From Cyclobacteriaceae bacterium (lineage in GTDB: Bacteria > Bacteroidota > Bacteroidia > Cytophagales > Cyclobacteriaceae), in contig JAEUUE010000140.1 of assembly GCA_016787605.1 (NCBI GenBank), positions 1-64,000 on the forward strand: 64,000 bases of DNA, read 5' to 3'. Both the position numbers and the translations under genes were made by a program. This document shows, in pieces, positions 49,993 through 59,591 of this stretch (the first letter of the stretch is position 1; the number at the start of each line of letters is the position of its first letter). Below the pieces are notes generated by a model. It was not told the origin of the DNA, searched no databases, and saw nothing but the letters and a program-made list of their open reading frames with translations.

Positions 49993-51099
49993 ATGAACAA
50001 CGAGAAGAAACACAAATTGCTGGTACTGACCGGCGGCGGCGACTGTCCCGGTCTAAATGCCGTGATTCGCGGAATTGCCAAACGGGCACGACGCGAGAAA
50101 GACTGGGAAGTGTATGGATCCATTGAAGCCTTCAATGGCGTCTTCCGCGACCCGGTGGAAATAGTGAAACTGTCAAGAAGAGTCGTCGGTGGCATCCACG
50201 TTCGCGGCGGAACCATATTGAAAACCACCAACAAGGGCAACCCGGTCAACTTCCCTGTCCTGCAACCCGACGGTACCTACAAGCACGTCGACCGTACCCA
50301 GGAACTGGTCGACAAGATTCATGCCCTCGGCTTCGAGGCCGTCATCAACATCGGGGGCGACGGCTCCCAACGCATATCCCAGGCACTGCACAAACGCGGC
50401 CTGAACATCATCGGTGTACCCAAGACGATCGACAACGACCTTTCGGCCACCGACCTCACCTTTGGTTTTCAGACTGCGGTTCAAATTGCCACTGACTGCT
50501 TTGACAAGCTGGTAACTACCGCGGAGAGCCATCACCGCGTAATGATCATGGAGGTCATGGGACGCGATGCCGGCTGGATCGCCCTTCACACGGCCATCGC
50601 CGGTGGCGCCGAGGTGTGCATTATCCCCGAAATTCCCTATGACGTTACCAAGATTGTCAACCGAATCCATGCCCGCTACAAGAATGGGCGGGGTTTTGTG
50701 AACATCGTCATCTCCGAGGGCGCCAAGCCGAAGGATGGAACCGTTACTTCTTCGGCGGGTGAGCGGGGATCTGAACACGTCAGGCTCGGCGGCGTAGCCT
50801 ATCAGCTCAGCAAACAACTGAAGGATGCCGGCTGTACGGCAGAAATACGGGAAACCGTTCTCGGTCACATCCAGCGAGGAGGCAGCCCTATCGCCTTCGA
50901 CCGCGTGCTGGCCTCCTTGTTCGGCGTACATGCGTTTGAACTCGTCCTGAAGAAACAGTTCGGCCGCATGGTGGCCTACAAGAACAACGATATTACAAGC
51001 GTCACGCTGGAAGAAGCCACCAAGGCTCCCAGCTTTGTCAACAAAGATTCCCACCTGGTGAAAGCCGCCAAAGGTCTCGGCATTTCTTTTGGTGATTAA
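49993..51099 (+). CDS. pfkA: 6-phosphofructokinase, mixed-signature type
   Basis: Phosphorylates fructose 6-phosphate in glycolysis. The protein has 368 residues, slightly longer than E. coli PfkA (320). The catalytic core is present: GGGDCPGLN at the start, GGDGS (119-126 region), PKTIDND with catalytic Asp, and [13 protein letters not shown]. Two residues tell donor use: Gly124 in GGDGS matches ATP enzymes, but Lys144 in PKTIDND matches pyrophosphate enzymes, where ATP enzymes have Gly. This combination is known from group III PFKs such as actinobacterial ATP-PFK, so ATP is the likelier donor, unproven. It lies between pyrE and pgk. Confidence 0.94.
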   Translation: MNNEKKHKLLVLTGGGDCPGLNAVIRGIAKRARREKDWEVYGSIEAFNGVFRDPVEIVKLSRRVVGGIHVRGGTILKTTNKGNPVNFPVLQPDGTYKHVDRTQELVDKIHALGFEAVINIGGDGSQRISQALHKRGLNIIGVPKTIDNDLSATDLTFGFQTAVQIATDCFDKLVTTAESHHRVMIMEVMGRDAGWIALHTAIAGGAEVCIIPEIPYDVTKIVNRIHARYKNGRGFVNIVISEGAKPKDGTVTSSAGERGSEHVRLGGVAYQLSKQLKDAGCTAEIRETVLGHIQRGGSPIAFDRVLASLFGVHAFELVLKKQFGRMVAYKNNDITSVTLEEATKAPSFVNKDSHLVKAAKGLGISFGD

Positions 51100-51110
51100 C
51101 CTTGCTCCCT

Positions 51111-52295
51111 ATGAAAACGATCCATGACATTAACTTCAAGAACAAGCGGGCCATCATTCGTGTAGACTTCAATGTGCCCCTCGACAAGTCGCTCCGGGTC
51201 ACCGACGACAACCGCATTCGCGCCACCATTCCCACCCTGAAGAAGATCCTGGGAGACGGAGGAAGTTGCGTGCTGATGTCTCACCTTGGCCGCCCGAAAG
51301 GCGGACCCGAGGAAAAGTATTCACTGAAGCACACCCTTTCTACGCTCGAAAAACTTCTTGGGCGACCGGTTCAATTCGCTCCCGACTGCATCGGGGCCGA
51401 AGCGGTCACCAAGGCAGCGGCCCTGAAACCGGGTGAGGTGCTTCTGCTGGAAAACCTCCGCTTCTACAAGGAGGAGGAAAAAGGCGATGTCGAGTTCGCC
51501 AAGAAACTCGCCGCCCTGGGAAATGTATACGTTAACGACGCGTTCGGTACGGCACACCGTGCGCATGCCTCCACGACTATCGCCGCACAATTTCTCACGG
51601 AGAAGTGCGCCGGGCTGGTTATGGCGGCCGAACTCGAAAATGCGCGCAAGGTGATGGAACATGCAGAAAAACCCTTCACCGCGATTATGGGCGGAGCCAA
51701 AATCTCCGACAAAATCCTCATCATCGAAAAGCTGCTGGACCGTGTCCATCACCTCATCATCGGCGGTGGCATGGCCTACACCTTCTTCAAGGCTCTCGGC
51801 GGACAGATCGGCAAGTCGCTGGTAGAGGAAGACAAACTGGATCTGGCGAAGGAACTTATTGCCAAAGCCAAGTCGAAAGGCGTGGAGCTCCACCTCCCGA
51901 TCGACTCCGTTGCCGGAGACAAGTTCGACGCGGAAGCCAACACCCAGGTGGTGAACAACTACAATATCCCCGAAGGCTGGATGGGGATGGATATCGGACC
52001 GCAGGCCCAGGGGGTTATGGGCAAGGTGATTGAAAACTCAAAGACGATCCTTTGGAATGGTCCCATGGGTGTATTTGAAATGCCCAAGTTTGCCAACGGC
52101 ACGAAGACGGTAGCCGAAGCCGTGGTGCGGGCCACCGGCAAGGGGGCTTTCTCGCTGATCGGCGGCGGTGATTCCGCGGCAGCCGTCTCCCAATTTGGCT
52201 TTGCCGACAAGGTCAGCTACGTATCGACAGGCGGAGGCGCCCTGCTCGAGTATTTCGAAGGAAAGGTACTCCCCGGCGTCAAGGCCCTGGAGTGA
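51111..52295 (+). CDS. pgk: Phosphoglycerate kinase
   Basis: Transfers phosphate from 1,3-bisphosphoglycerate to ADP, 394 residues. Family signatures: RVDFNVPLD (about 20-28) for substrate, [25 protein letters not shown], and the nucleotide-binding [13 protein letters not shown] near 345. The ATG at 51111 is 11 bases after the pfkA stop; an upstream in-frame TTG would add three residues. It ends the pyrE-pfkA-pgk group. A short CAGGTT...AACCTG hairpin after the stop lacks a T run, so I do not call it a terminator. Confidence 0.97.
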   Translation: MKTIHDINFKNKRAIIRVDFNVPLDKSLRVTDDNRIRATIPTLKKILGDGGSCVLMSHLGRPKGGPEEKYSLKHTLSTLEKLLGRPVQFAPDCIGAEAVTKAAALKPGEVLLLENLRFYKEEEKGDVEFAKKLAALGNVYVNDAFGTAHRAHASTTIAAQFLTEKCAGLVMAAELENARKVMEHAEKPFTAIMGGAKISDKILIIEKLLDRVHHLIIGGGMAYTFFKALGGQIGKSLVEEDKLDLAKELIAKAKSKGVELHLPIDSVAGDKFDAEANTQVVNNYNIPEGWMGMDIGPQAQGVMGKVIENSKTILWNGPMGVFEMPKFANGTKTVAEAVVRATGKGAFSLIGGGDSAAAVSQFGFADKVSYVSTGGGALLEYFEGKVLPGVKALE

Positions 52296-52389
52296 CCCGC
52301 AGGAATGCAGGTTGGCCTTTGAAACCTGATTCAAAAGAAGCCGTTCTCATGTAGAATGGGCGGTCATTAGCTGTCCATCGCTAAAGACT

Positions 52390-52854
52390 ATGAAGTATTG
52401 CCTTCTTGCCGCCCTCCTCGCCCTGGGAACAATTCCTTCGCACGCTCAAAAAGCTGAAAGCAAGGCTCAGATGAAGCAAATGGAGTGGCTGCTCGGAGGC
52501 TGGACGAGAGTCAACAACCCGGCTGGAAAATCAGGCTATGAGTACTGGCAACGAAAGAATGACCAGGAATGGCACGGCCAGGGTATAGCCCTGAAAGGAA
52601 CCGACACCACTTTTGTAGAACTTCTAAAAATCGTCGTCGAGCGAGGTGCCCTGTACTATGTCGCGGACGTCCCGGGAAACAACAAACCCGTCTATTTTGA
52701 AATTACCTCCGTCAACGAGAATTCCTTTATCTGTGAGAACCCGACCCACGATTTTCCGAAACGGATCGAATACCGCTTCGACGGAAAGCAAATTCATGCC
52801 CGGGTGTCTGCCGGCAGCCAGGGTATCGACTACATATTTGAACGGCGTCCGTAG
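52390..52854 (+). CDS. Exported DUF6265-like protein
   Basis: A 154-residue protein with a signal peptide ending near SHAQ (residue 20). The body WLLGGWTR, then GYEYWQRKNDQEWHGQGIAL, FFELLK-type VELLKIVVERGALYYVAD and NPTHDFPKRIEYRFDG matches the DUF6265 / lipocalin-like pattern of small Bacteroidota exported proteins (from memory). Function unknown. It abuts recQ tail to tail with no gap. Confidence 0.8.
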   Translation: MKYCLLAALLALGTIPSHAQKAESKAQMKQMEWLLGGWTRVNNPAGKSGYEYWQRKNDQEWHGQGIALKGTDTTFVELLKIVVERGALYYVADVPGNNKPVYFEITSVNENSFICENPTHDFPKRIEYRFDGKQIHARVSAGSQGIDYIFERRP

Positions 52855-54768
52855 TCACTTTACAATCCTCAGCACCCAGTAGGCGTCGTAGGCCAGCACC
52901 CCCTGGTCGACCAGTTCGCGCACCACTTCCACGAAGACATCTCGGTCATGAGGATTCGCCTCTCCTTCCAGCTCATCGACGGTCATTGGTCGCTGCGATA
53001 GAAGATGTATGATCTTTTCCTTGTACTCCCCGAAGGAATGGGCACTGTCTTTCTTTTTCCTGGCCAGGCATACGTCGCAGGCTCCGCATTCCGAAAAGGA
53101 AGCCTCTCCGAAATAGTCCATCACGACCTGCATGCGGCACCGGTGTTCCTGCTCAACGAAATGGATCATCGACTCGGCCTTCCGGTTGGCCAGTTCGCGG
53201 CGCGACGACAACCGCTCCACACTGAGGGGCATCCGCTCAGCATCCTGGCGGGGAGTCAGGAAGGTCACTTCCGGCTTTTCCGACGCGGGCTCATATTCCA
53301 GCAGCTGCAACCTCGCCAGCTGGTGAATCATGGTGGCCACCTCTCCTTCCGACATCTTCAGGCTTCTTGCAAGTGATCGTTCGGCGATGACCACAAAGTC
53401 ATTGAATAACTCCCCGCCGTACAGGCGCAACATCGCCTTGATCAACGGATCAAAGGACGCATTGGCGACCTGGAATTCATACAACGCTGTTTTGTCAGCG
53501 GTGAAGTGGACCTTGGAGGGACGATAGAAGCTTTCACTCAATTGTATGAATCCTTCCTCCTCGAGTTTCTTCAGGCCCGCAAACGCGGCCGATCCGCGAA
53601 GGTTGAAGCGGCCGCTAAAATCGTCGAGGTCGAATTCAAAACTCTCTCCCTCAGCACTGCCTTCGGCCAGCTGGAAGTAGTTCGAAAGCGCCTGGTATAT
53701 TTTCCGGAGGTATTCGATGGAAGGATACGACTGCTGCACGGCAGCCCGAAGCCGCTGTACGTCGCTGTCGTGATAGACCACGGCAGCATAGGCCTTTTTT
53801 TCGTCGCGACCGGCGCGGCCGGCCTCCTGGAAGTAGGCTTCAAGGTTTTCCGGCAAATCCAGATGAACGACCACCCGCACGTTCGGCTTGTCGATACCCA
53901 TGCCAAAGGCGTTAGTCGCTACGATCACCCGCTTCTCATCGTCGATCCATTCCTGCTGGCGCTTCATCCGCTCTTCATGGGAAAGACCGGCATGGTAATA
54001 TGTCGCGGCGATCTGCTGCTCCTCCAACCATTTGCTGAGCGTCAGGGTCGCTTTGCGTGACCGCACGTAAACGATTCCCGTTCCGGGCACCTTGCGCAGG
54101 ATCTCCAGCAATTTTTTCTCTTTGGCTTCGGTCTTTCGTACCACCAGCGACAGGTTGGTGCGGGCAAAGCTCTTTTGAAACAAGGCCGGGGCTTTCAGGC
54201 CCAGTTTTTCAACGATGTCATCCCTCACTTCAGGGGTGGCCGTGGCCGTCAACGCCAGGAATTGAAGGTCAGGCTTAAGCTGTCGCAAGGACGACAACTG
54301 GAGGTACGGAGGGCGAAAGTCGCAACCCCATTGACTGATGCAGTGCGCTTCGTCCACGGCCAGGAAGGAGACTTTCATTTTCATGAAACGCTCACGGAAA
54401 ATCTCCGTCTGAAGTCTTTCCGGGGAGACGTAGAGAAACTTGTACTTTCCATATACCGCGTTGTCCAGCGCAATATCGATTTCGGTGCGCCGCATGCCGG
54501 AATGAACGGCCAGTGCGGGGACGCCTTTCTTCTTTAACTGCTGCACCTGGTCCTGCATCAGCGCGATGAGCGGGCTTACCACGATGGTTATGCCGTCGCG
54601 AAGAATACCCGGCACCTGGAAGCATACCGACTTGCCTCCGCCGGTGGGCAGGAGCGCGAGGACATCCCTTCCTTCCAGCACGGCTTGCACGATTTCCCGC
54701 TGAAGGGGACGAAAATGGTCATGCCCCCAGTATTTATTCAGGACGGTCTCGGGTGTCTGCGCAGTCAT
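52855..54768 (-). CDS. recQ: ATP-dependent DNA helicase RecQ, no HRDC domain seen
   Basis: 3'-5' DNA helicase for recombination and replication repair, 637 residues. Walker A is LPTGGGKS (Lys46), DEAH-type motif is in AVDEAHCISQWG (about 136-147), and helicase domain 2 ends with HLDLPENLEAYFQEAGRAGRD. The zinc cysteines are in the RQC region (about 540-570: HRCRMQ, SECGACDVC). After it, where E. coli RecQ has the HRDC domain, there is only a short winged-helix-like tail (about 60 residues) ending VLRIVK. It follows the enoyl-CoA hydratase gene by 12 bases on the same strand. Confidence 0.94.
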   Translation of the reverse strand: MTAQTPETVLNKYWGHDHFRPLQREIVQAVLEGRDVLALLPTGGGKSVCFQVPGILRDGITIVVSPLIALMQDQVQQLKKKGVPALAVHSGMRRTEIDIALDNAVYGKYKFLYVSPERLQTEIFRERFMKMKVSFLAVDEAHCISQWGCDFRPPYLQLSSLRQLKPDLQFLALTATATPEVRDDIVEKLGLKAPALFQKSFARTNLSLVVRKTEAKEKKLLEILRKVPGTGIVYVRSRKATLTLSKWLEEQQIAATYYHAGLSHEERMKRQQEWIDDEKRVIVATNAFGMGIDKPNVRVVVHLDLPENLEAYFQEAGRAGRDEKKAYAAVVYHDSDVQRLRAAVQQSYPSIEYLRKIYQALSNYFQLAEGSAEGESFEFDLDDFSGRFNLRGSAAFAGLKKLEEEGFIQLSESFYRPSKVHFTADKTALYEFQVANASFDPLIKAMLRLYGGELFNDFVVIAERSLARSLKMSEGEVATMIHQLARLQLLEYEPASEKPEVTFLTPRQDAERMPLSVERLSSRRELANRKAESMIHFVEQEHRCRMQVVMDYFGEASFSECGACDVCLARKKKDSAHSFGEYKEKIIHLLSQRPMTVDELEGEANPHDRDVFVEVVRELVDQGVLAYDAYWVLRIVK

Positions 54769-54780
54769 GTCCGGTTGGAC

Positions 54781-55554
54781 TTACCAGTGCAACTCTTTCT
54801 TTTCCAGGAAGGCGGCTATTCCCCGCTTGCAGTCCTCCGTACCGCGGGCGGAGGCATTCTCTTTGGCAGCCAATTCCAGGGCCTCCACCAGCGGCAAGCC
54901 CTGCACCTGGTCGAGCAACCGCTTCGTCGCGGCCAGCGATTGTGCCGAGGCGCCGGTCAGCAATTGGTCGGTAAGTTTTTTCACTTCTCCGCGAATGGCC
55001 TCCCGCGAAACCACGCGGGTGACCATGCCCAGCGATGCGGCTTCATCGGCGGTGATGATCCTGCCGGAAAGTAATAGCTCGCGTGCCTTGCTTTCCCCGA
55101 TCTTGCGGATGAGAAAAGTCGAGACGAGGGCAGGTATAAAACCAATGCGCACTTCGGTGTAGCCAAACTTGGCTTCGGGAACGGAATAGGCAATATCACA
55201 AACGGTCACCAGCCCCGAACCACCCGCCAGCGCATGACCCTCCACGCAGGCGATGACCACCTTGGGCACGGTGTATACCAGGTGGTAGAGTTGCATCAGG
55301 TTGCGGGAGTCGGACAGGTTTTCTTCGTAGGAAAATTTCTGAAGTTGTTGCAGGTAAGCCAGGTCGGCGCCGGCGCAGAAGGCCTCTCCTTCCGCCCTCA
55401 AGACAATCACCTTGGCCTGGGGGTCACCGGCAGCCTGGGTAAACGCCTGCTTCAAGGCTTCCACCATTTCCTGGTTCAACGCATTGCGCTTCTCCGGACG
55501 GTTTAGCGTAATGGTTCCCACCCTTCCTTCAACGGCGTACGTAATCAACGACAT
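54781..55554 (-). CDS. Enoyl-CoA hydratase/isomerase (crotonase) family
   Basis: A 257-residue crotonase-fold enzyme. The oxyanion-hole regions are FCAGADLAYLQQ (about 61-72) and GHALAGGSGLVTVCDIAYSV, followed by AKFGYTEVRIGFIPA containing the Glu of the second catalytic position in many hydratases. Hydration in fatty-acid oxidation or methylglutaconyl-CoA-type chemistry are both possible. It is upstream of recQ in the same direction; a metabolic link is not apparent. The upstream region is the ATTC-rich repeat. Confidence 0.9.
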   Translation of the reverse strand: MSLITYAVEGRVGTITLNRPEKRNALNQEMVEALKQAFTQAAGDPQAKVIVLRAEGEAFCAGADLAYLQQLQKFSYEENLSDSRNLMQLYHLVYTVPKVVIACVEGHALAGGSGLVTVCDIAYSVPEAKFGYTEVRIGFIPALVSTFLIRKIGESKARELLLSGRIITADEAASLGMVTRVVSREAIRGEVKKLTDQLLTGASAQSLAATKRLLDQVQGLPLVEALELAAKENASARGTEDCKRGIAAFLEKKELHW

Positions 55555-55565
55555 ATTCGATAGGC

Positions 55566-55660
55566 TAAATTCATATTCTGTTACCCCAATTCTGCATCAT
55601 GAAATTCTGTACTCCCTATTCCTGTATTCCGAATTCTGAATTCCGCATTCCCATTTCCTG
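55566..55660. repeat. ATTC/GAATTC-rich imperfect repeat tract
   Basis: This gap holds at least eight imperfect copies of a (g/a)ATTC(t/c) unit, among them GAATTCTG and GAATTCCG back to back. It lies between comEC and the crotonase gene. It is AT-richer than its surroundings. I see no ORF or promoter in it; it resembles low-complexity intergenic repeats seen in other Bacteroidota. Confidence 0.6.
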
Positions 55661-55663
55661 CCC

Positions 55664-57727
55664 TCACAGTTCCCTCACAAACGCTCCCTTCTCCTGCACC
55701 GAGTAACATCGCACTCCCAATCGCTCCGCCTCCTCCCCGATTCTCCTCGCGTAACTCATCGAATTGCTTGAGTCCAGGATCAGGTAATCAAAGGTAATCG
55801 TTCCGCTCAAGGTTTCGAGGGAGCGGACCGCGTTGTTGCCAATGATCAGGTAATCCACTTTGAAGGGGGCCGGCCACCGAACGTCACGGGCACCGATGCG
55901 CAAGAATGACCAGCCTTCCACTTCGCACAAGGTCAGCGAAGGATTCCCGGGTAGATTGCTTTCACTCACCAATCGTAGCCGGGCCGCCAGCTGAGAGGGC
56001 CGGATATGATATCCGATCTTGCCAGCGTCTTTCCGGAGGACCGAATCCAGCAGGGTGTGCGCTACACCACCCACCCTCCACTCCAGGGCGGCAGATCGGG
56101 GAACATGATAGACGGTAAACAAGGAGGGGGTATCCTGCCTTCTCCAATCCTCGAAGGAGATGAGAATGGCCAGGCAGCCCATCATCCAGACCCACCCGAA
56201 CTTCTTAGAACTCATCAGAAAGTAGACTGCGATCGCGATTCCTCCCAGGCAGATAGCCTGAAGCAGCGACGTGTGAATCGGGTAGATCACACTTCCGGGA
56301 AGATGGCCTACGAAGAACAAGCCTTCGTTAAGCAACCAGATCATCCACTCCAGCACCCTGGCCACGCCGCCTGCCACAAGCGGCAGAGGACTGACCAAAA
56401 GCATCAGCAGGCCGCCTAACAGAATCAGGGTTGATGCCGGAATAACAAAGACATTTGCCAAGAGGAAGTAAACCGGGAACTGGTGGAAGTAGTACAGCGT
56501 CACCGGCAAGGTGGCGATTTGCGCGGCGATGGATACGCAGGTGATTTGCCAGACCCAATCCGCCCAGGCCCAGGGCGCTTCCCAGAGGTGGTAAATCGGG
56601 CGGTAGAATAGTACAATCCCCAACACGGCCAGATAGGATAACTGGAAACCCGCCGAGAGCAGCAGCCACGGATCAAACAAAAGCAGAACGAATGCCGATG
56701 CCGCCAGGGTATTGTATATTCCGGAGATCCGCTTGAGAGGCTTGGCCACCGCCACAAAAGAAAACATGGTGACCGCACGCAAGACCGACGGCGAAAGGCC
56801 CGTAACAAACCCAAACATCCAAAGCACCACGAGGCTTATCGCCGCCACCGTCCATGATCCACCCTTGCCCCGCTCCAATGGCTTCAGGACGAACAGCAGT
56901 ACCCCATACAAGATGCTGACATGCATGCCTGAAACAGCCAAGGCGTGCATGGCACCGCCTGCAGCGTACGCTTGACGGAGATCATCGTCGATGCCCTCCG
57001 TCACCCCGATGACGAAAGCGGCGACGATGGCTTTTTCACGCTCGCCTTCAACCAGACGTCCGATCACCTGAAGTATCCACCGGCGTGCTTCGGTGGCATA
57101 GTACTTCGGACTGCGGTCGACCGAGGCCTCCGCGACAACCCACTTCCCCGACTGGAGGAAATCCTGGTGAAAGATGTTTCTCCGGGCCAGGAAAGTGCGG
57201 TAGTCGAATTCCTCTGGGTTTCGCGGACCCGGCACAAGTTCAGGTTCTCCCGCCACCAGCAGCTGATCCCCGTGGCGAAGCATATCGGCATGTGCTGTCG
57301 CAGGCCAGTAGAGCATCACCTTGCCGCAAACCGGGATCCATCCTCCGGAAGTTTTCACCGCCGACAACTCTCCGGTACTCCGATAACCTGAAGTTCTGAT
57401 TTCCACCGGAGCGGAAAGACTCACTCGATATCCACTTACCGGTACCGACAATCGTCTGTAGGAATCAGGTGACCGGGAGGCGTCGTGGAGCAAAATTGTT
57501 GCATAGCCAAAGCCGCTGACAAGGATGAGGCCGATGATGCCGGAAGTCGGTTTAAGCGCCGGGCTTCGGTTAATCGCAAACCAGATTATCAGGTAAACCA
57601 GCGATAAAATTGTCAGGAAAACCGTCAGGACGGAAAGTGGAACTAACGATGGAAAATGGATGGCTGTCAGAACGCCTGCTGCAAAAAACGCAGTTACACG
57701 CACCATGACGAAGGGAATCCAACGCAT
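55664..57727 (-). CDS. comEC: ComEC/Rec2-type DNA uptake membrane protein
   Basis: A 687-residue inner-membrane channel for single-stranded DNA in natural transformation. About ten membrane helices are seen: an N-terminal hydrophobic block, a soluble OB-like part (about 80-200), then the competence helices with EGIDDDLRQAYAAGGAMHALAVSGMH and LSPSVLRAVTMF. The C-terminal 170 residues are in the place of the metallo-beta-lactamase-like domain but show no HxHxDH motif, so that domain is degenerate or absent. Natural competence is suggested, not shown. It follows phoH on the same strand after 66 bases. Confidence 0.9.
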   Translation of the reverse strand: MRWIPFVMVRVTAFFAAGVLTAIHFPSLVPLSVLTVFLTILSLVYLIIWFAINRSPALKPTSGIIGLILVSGFGYATILLHDASRSPDSYRRLSVPVSGYRVSLSAPVEIRTSGYRSTGELSAVKTSGGWIPVCGKVMLYWPATAHADMLRHGDQLLVAGEPELVPGPRNPEEFDYRTFLARRNIFHQDFLQSGKWVVAEASVDRSPKYYATEARRWILQVIGRLVEGEREKAIVAAFVIGVTEGIDDDLRQAYAAGGAMHALAVSGMHVSILYGVLLFVLKPLERGKGGSWTVAAISLVVLWMFGFVTGLSPSVLRAVTMFSFVAVAKPLKRISGIYNTLAASAFVLLLFDPWLLLSAGFQLSYLAVLGIVLFYRPIYHLWEAPWAWADWVWQITCVSIAAQIATLPVTLYYFHQFPVYFLLANVFVIPASTLILLGGLLMLLVSPLPLVAGGVARVLEWMIWLLNEGLFFVGHLPGSVIYPIHTSLLQAICLGGIAIAVYFLMSSKKFGWVWMMGCLAILISFEDWRRQDTPSLFTVYHVPRSAALEWRVGGVAHTLLDSVLRKDAGKIGYHIRPSQLAARLRLVSESNLPGNPSLTLCEVEGWSFLRIGARDVRWPAPFKVDYLIIGNNAVRSLETLSGTITFDYLILDSSNSMSYARRIGEEAERLGVRCYSVQEKGAFVREL

Positions 57728-57773
57728 GCTGAGAATTTAACAAAAACACCGCTGAGGAGAAGCTACTATCTAG

Positions 57774-57789
57774 CTGGCTACCTGGCTAC
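57774..57789. repeat. Tandem octamer in the comEC-phoH gap
   Basis: CTGGCTAC occurs twice in exact tandem (57774-57781 and 57782-57789), next to CTATCTAG. Possible remnant of an intergenic repeat; too short to interpret. Confidence 0.35.
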
Positions 57790-57793
57790 CCGC

Positions 57794-58753
57794 TCAACTC
57801 TTGGGCTGCTTCCCTATGTGTTGTTGGTAGGCGTCGACGATGTCTCGAACCAGTTTATGCCGGACGACGTCTTTTTCGTTGAGTTCCACGAACCCGATTC
57901 CCTTCACGTGACCCAGTATCTTGACGGCCTCCGCCAGGCCCGACCGTTGATTGGGAGGCAAGTCAATCTGCGTAGCATCGCCGGTCACGATCATCTTGGA
58001 GTCGGGACCCATGCGGGTGAGAAACATTTTCATCTGCATGGGCGTGGTGTTTTGCGCCTCATCCAGCAGGATGAACGCATTATTAAGCGTCCGCCCGCGC
58101 ATATAGGCCAGCGGGGCAATTTCGATGATCTCCCGCTCCATGTAGTATTGAAGTTTCTCGAACGGGATCATGTCGTTCAGGGCGTCGTAGATGGGACGGA
58201 GATAGGGATCGATCTTTTCCTTCAAATCACCGGGCAGGAAACCGAGGTTCTCCCCTGCTTCGACGGCCGGACGGGTGATAATGATCTTCTTGACATGTTT
58301 GTTCTTCAGGGCCTTGACGGCCATCGCCACCGAGACGTACGTCTTTCCGGTTCCGGCGGGACCCAGCGCAAATACCAGGTCATTATCGATCACCGCCTGC
58401 ACCAGCCGGCGCTGGTTGGCCGTCTTCATCTTGATCGGTGTCCCTTTGGTGCCATACAAGACAATGCCATCGGGTGAATCATCCGGGACATAATCCTGCT
58501 TTTCCTGGGTGATGTACCCCCGGACGTTTTCCTCGGTCACCTTCCCGAACTGGTGAAAGTGGTCGATGAGGGAATGGAGAATGTCGGTGATTTGGTTGAT
58601 ATCACCAGATTCCCCTTTGATAAGAATCTCGTTGCCGCGGGAGACGATGCGGCTCTTGGGAAAGGCAGACGACAGCTCGTCGATGTTTCGGTTGCCGGCC
58701 CCCAGGAATTCCACGAGGGGGACATTCTCCAGCGTGATGGTCTTTTCGATCAA
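57794..58753 (-). CDS. phoH: PhoH-family ATPase
   Basis: A 319-residue cytoplasmic P-loop ATPase of the PhoH (YbeZ-like) type. Walker A is GPAGTGKTYVSVAMAV (about 126-133) and Walker B is FILLDEAQNTTP, followed by KMFLTRMG and the sensor-like MIVTGDATQIDLPP. YbeZ-type proteins work with the RNase YbeY in ribosome maturation. The start codon is TTG at 58753, giving MIEKTITLENVPLVEFLG, the usual opening; no ATG is near. It is divergent from the DUF62 gene and precedes comEC. Confidence 0.93.
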   Translation of the reverse strand: MIEKTITLENVPLVEFLGAGNRNIDELSSAFPKSRIVSRGNEILIKGESGDINQITDILHSLIDHFHQFGKVTEENVRGYITQEKQDYVPDDSPDGIVLYGTKGTPIKMKTANQRRLVQAVIDNDLVFALGPAGTGKTYVSVAMAVKALKNKHVKKIIITRPAVEAGENLGFLPGDLKEKIDPYLRPIYDALNDMIPFEKLQYYMEREIIEIAPLAYMRGRTLNNAFILLDEAQNTTPMQMKMFLTRMGPDSKMIVTGDATQIDLPPNQRSGLAEAVKILGHVKGIGFVELNEKDVVRHKLVRDIVDAYQQHIGKQPKS

Positions 58754-58813
58754 ATTCAGCGAAATGGATTAATTTCGTACCAAGTTAGTGATTCTCCCCG
58801 AACCGTCTGCCGA

Positions 58814-59587
58814 ATGGCCATCGTCACCTTGCTCAGCGACTCCGGCGAAAGCGACCATTATGTGGCAGCCATCAAGGCCCGCATTCTCAGCACCAACCCT
58901 GGGTTGACGCTGGTAGACATCAGTCACCACATTGAGCCCTGCAACATCGCCCATGGAGCGTATGTCCTGAAGTCGGTATTTCGCGATTTTCCGAAAGGTT
59001 CGGTCCACCTGGTGGCCGTCCATTCTACCGGAGAACCCAATAGCCCGTTCGTGGCCATTCAGCTCGAAGACCATTTTTTCGTGGGCATCGACAACGGCCT
59101 GCTGGGGCTCATCTCGGACAAGACCAGCCAGAACCTGGTCGAGCTTAATTCTATCACGAGCATCAGCACCACGTTTCCCGAGCGCGACATCCTCGCGCCC
59201 GCCGCGGCGAAGCTGGCCAGCGGGGTCTCCATCACGTCGCTCGGCAGGCCCCTGGAGGATTACCGGAAACTGGTCAATCGGCATGTGAAAGCCACCAAGC
59301 GCCAGATCCTCGGGCATGTCATCCGCGTGGACCGTTACGGCAACCTGATTACCAACATCCAGAAATCAGATTTCGACACACTGAGCAAAGACAAAGTATA
59401 TACCGTACAGTTCGGAGGAGAAAAGTTCCGGCGCATCCACACCGCCTACCATGAGGCCGAGCAGGGCGATTGCTTCCTGCTATTCAACAGCGCGGGACTG
59501 CTCGAAATCGGAATTTATAAAGGCAATGCGAGCGAGTTGCTGGGATTGGGGTACGATAGCCCGGTGAATGTGCTGTTTGAGGAGTGA
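58814..59587 (+). CDS. SAM hydroxide adenosyltransferase (DUF62 family)
   Basis: A 257-residue enzyme of the DUF62/duf-62 family, relatives of fluorinase, which split S-adenosylmethionine to adenosine and methionine with hydroxide. The N-terminal TLLSDSGESDHYVAAIKARI is the counterpart of the SAM-binding Asp loop, and FVGIDNGLLGLIS and VIRVDRYGNLITNI are conserved further on. The C-terminal beta domain completes the fold. The ATG at 58814 is chosen; the frame stays open upstream, but only as a shadow of phoH. Its role may be to limit SAM, or detoxify by-products. Confidence 0.88.
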   Translation: MAIVTLLSDSGESDHYVAAIKARILSTNPGLTLVDISHHIEPCNIAHGAYVLKSVFRDFPKGSVHLVAVHSTGEPNSPFVAIQLEDHFFVGIDNGLLGLISDKTSQNLVELNSITSISTTFPERDILAPAAAKLASGVSITSLGRPLEDYRKLVNRHVKATKRQILGHVIRVDRYGNLITNIQKSDFDTLSKDKVYTVQFGGEKFRRIHTAYHEAEQGDCFLLFNSAGLLEIGIYKGNASELLGLGYDSPVNVLFEE

Positions 59588-59591
59588 TGGC

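Noticed and set aside
49993-51099. Pyrophosphate-dependent phosphofructokinase
   Set aside because: Lys144 alone suggests it, but Gly124 in GGDGS argues for ATP; kept as a mixed type.
52296-52330. Terminator after pgk
   Set aside because: CAGGTT/AACCTG hairpin has only six pairs and no T run.
58553-58813. Longer N-terminus for the DUF62 protein
   Set aside because: The extra part is antisense to phoH; MAIVTLLSDSG at 58814 is the family start.
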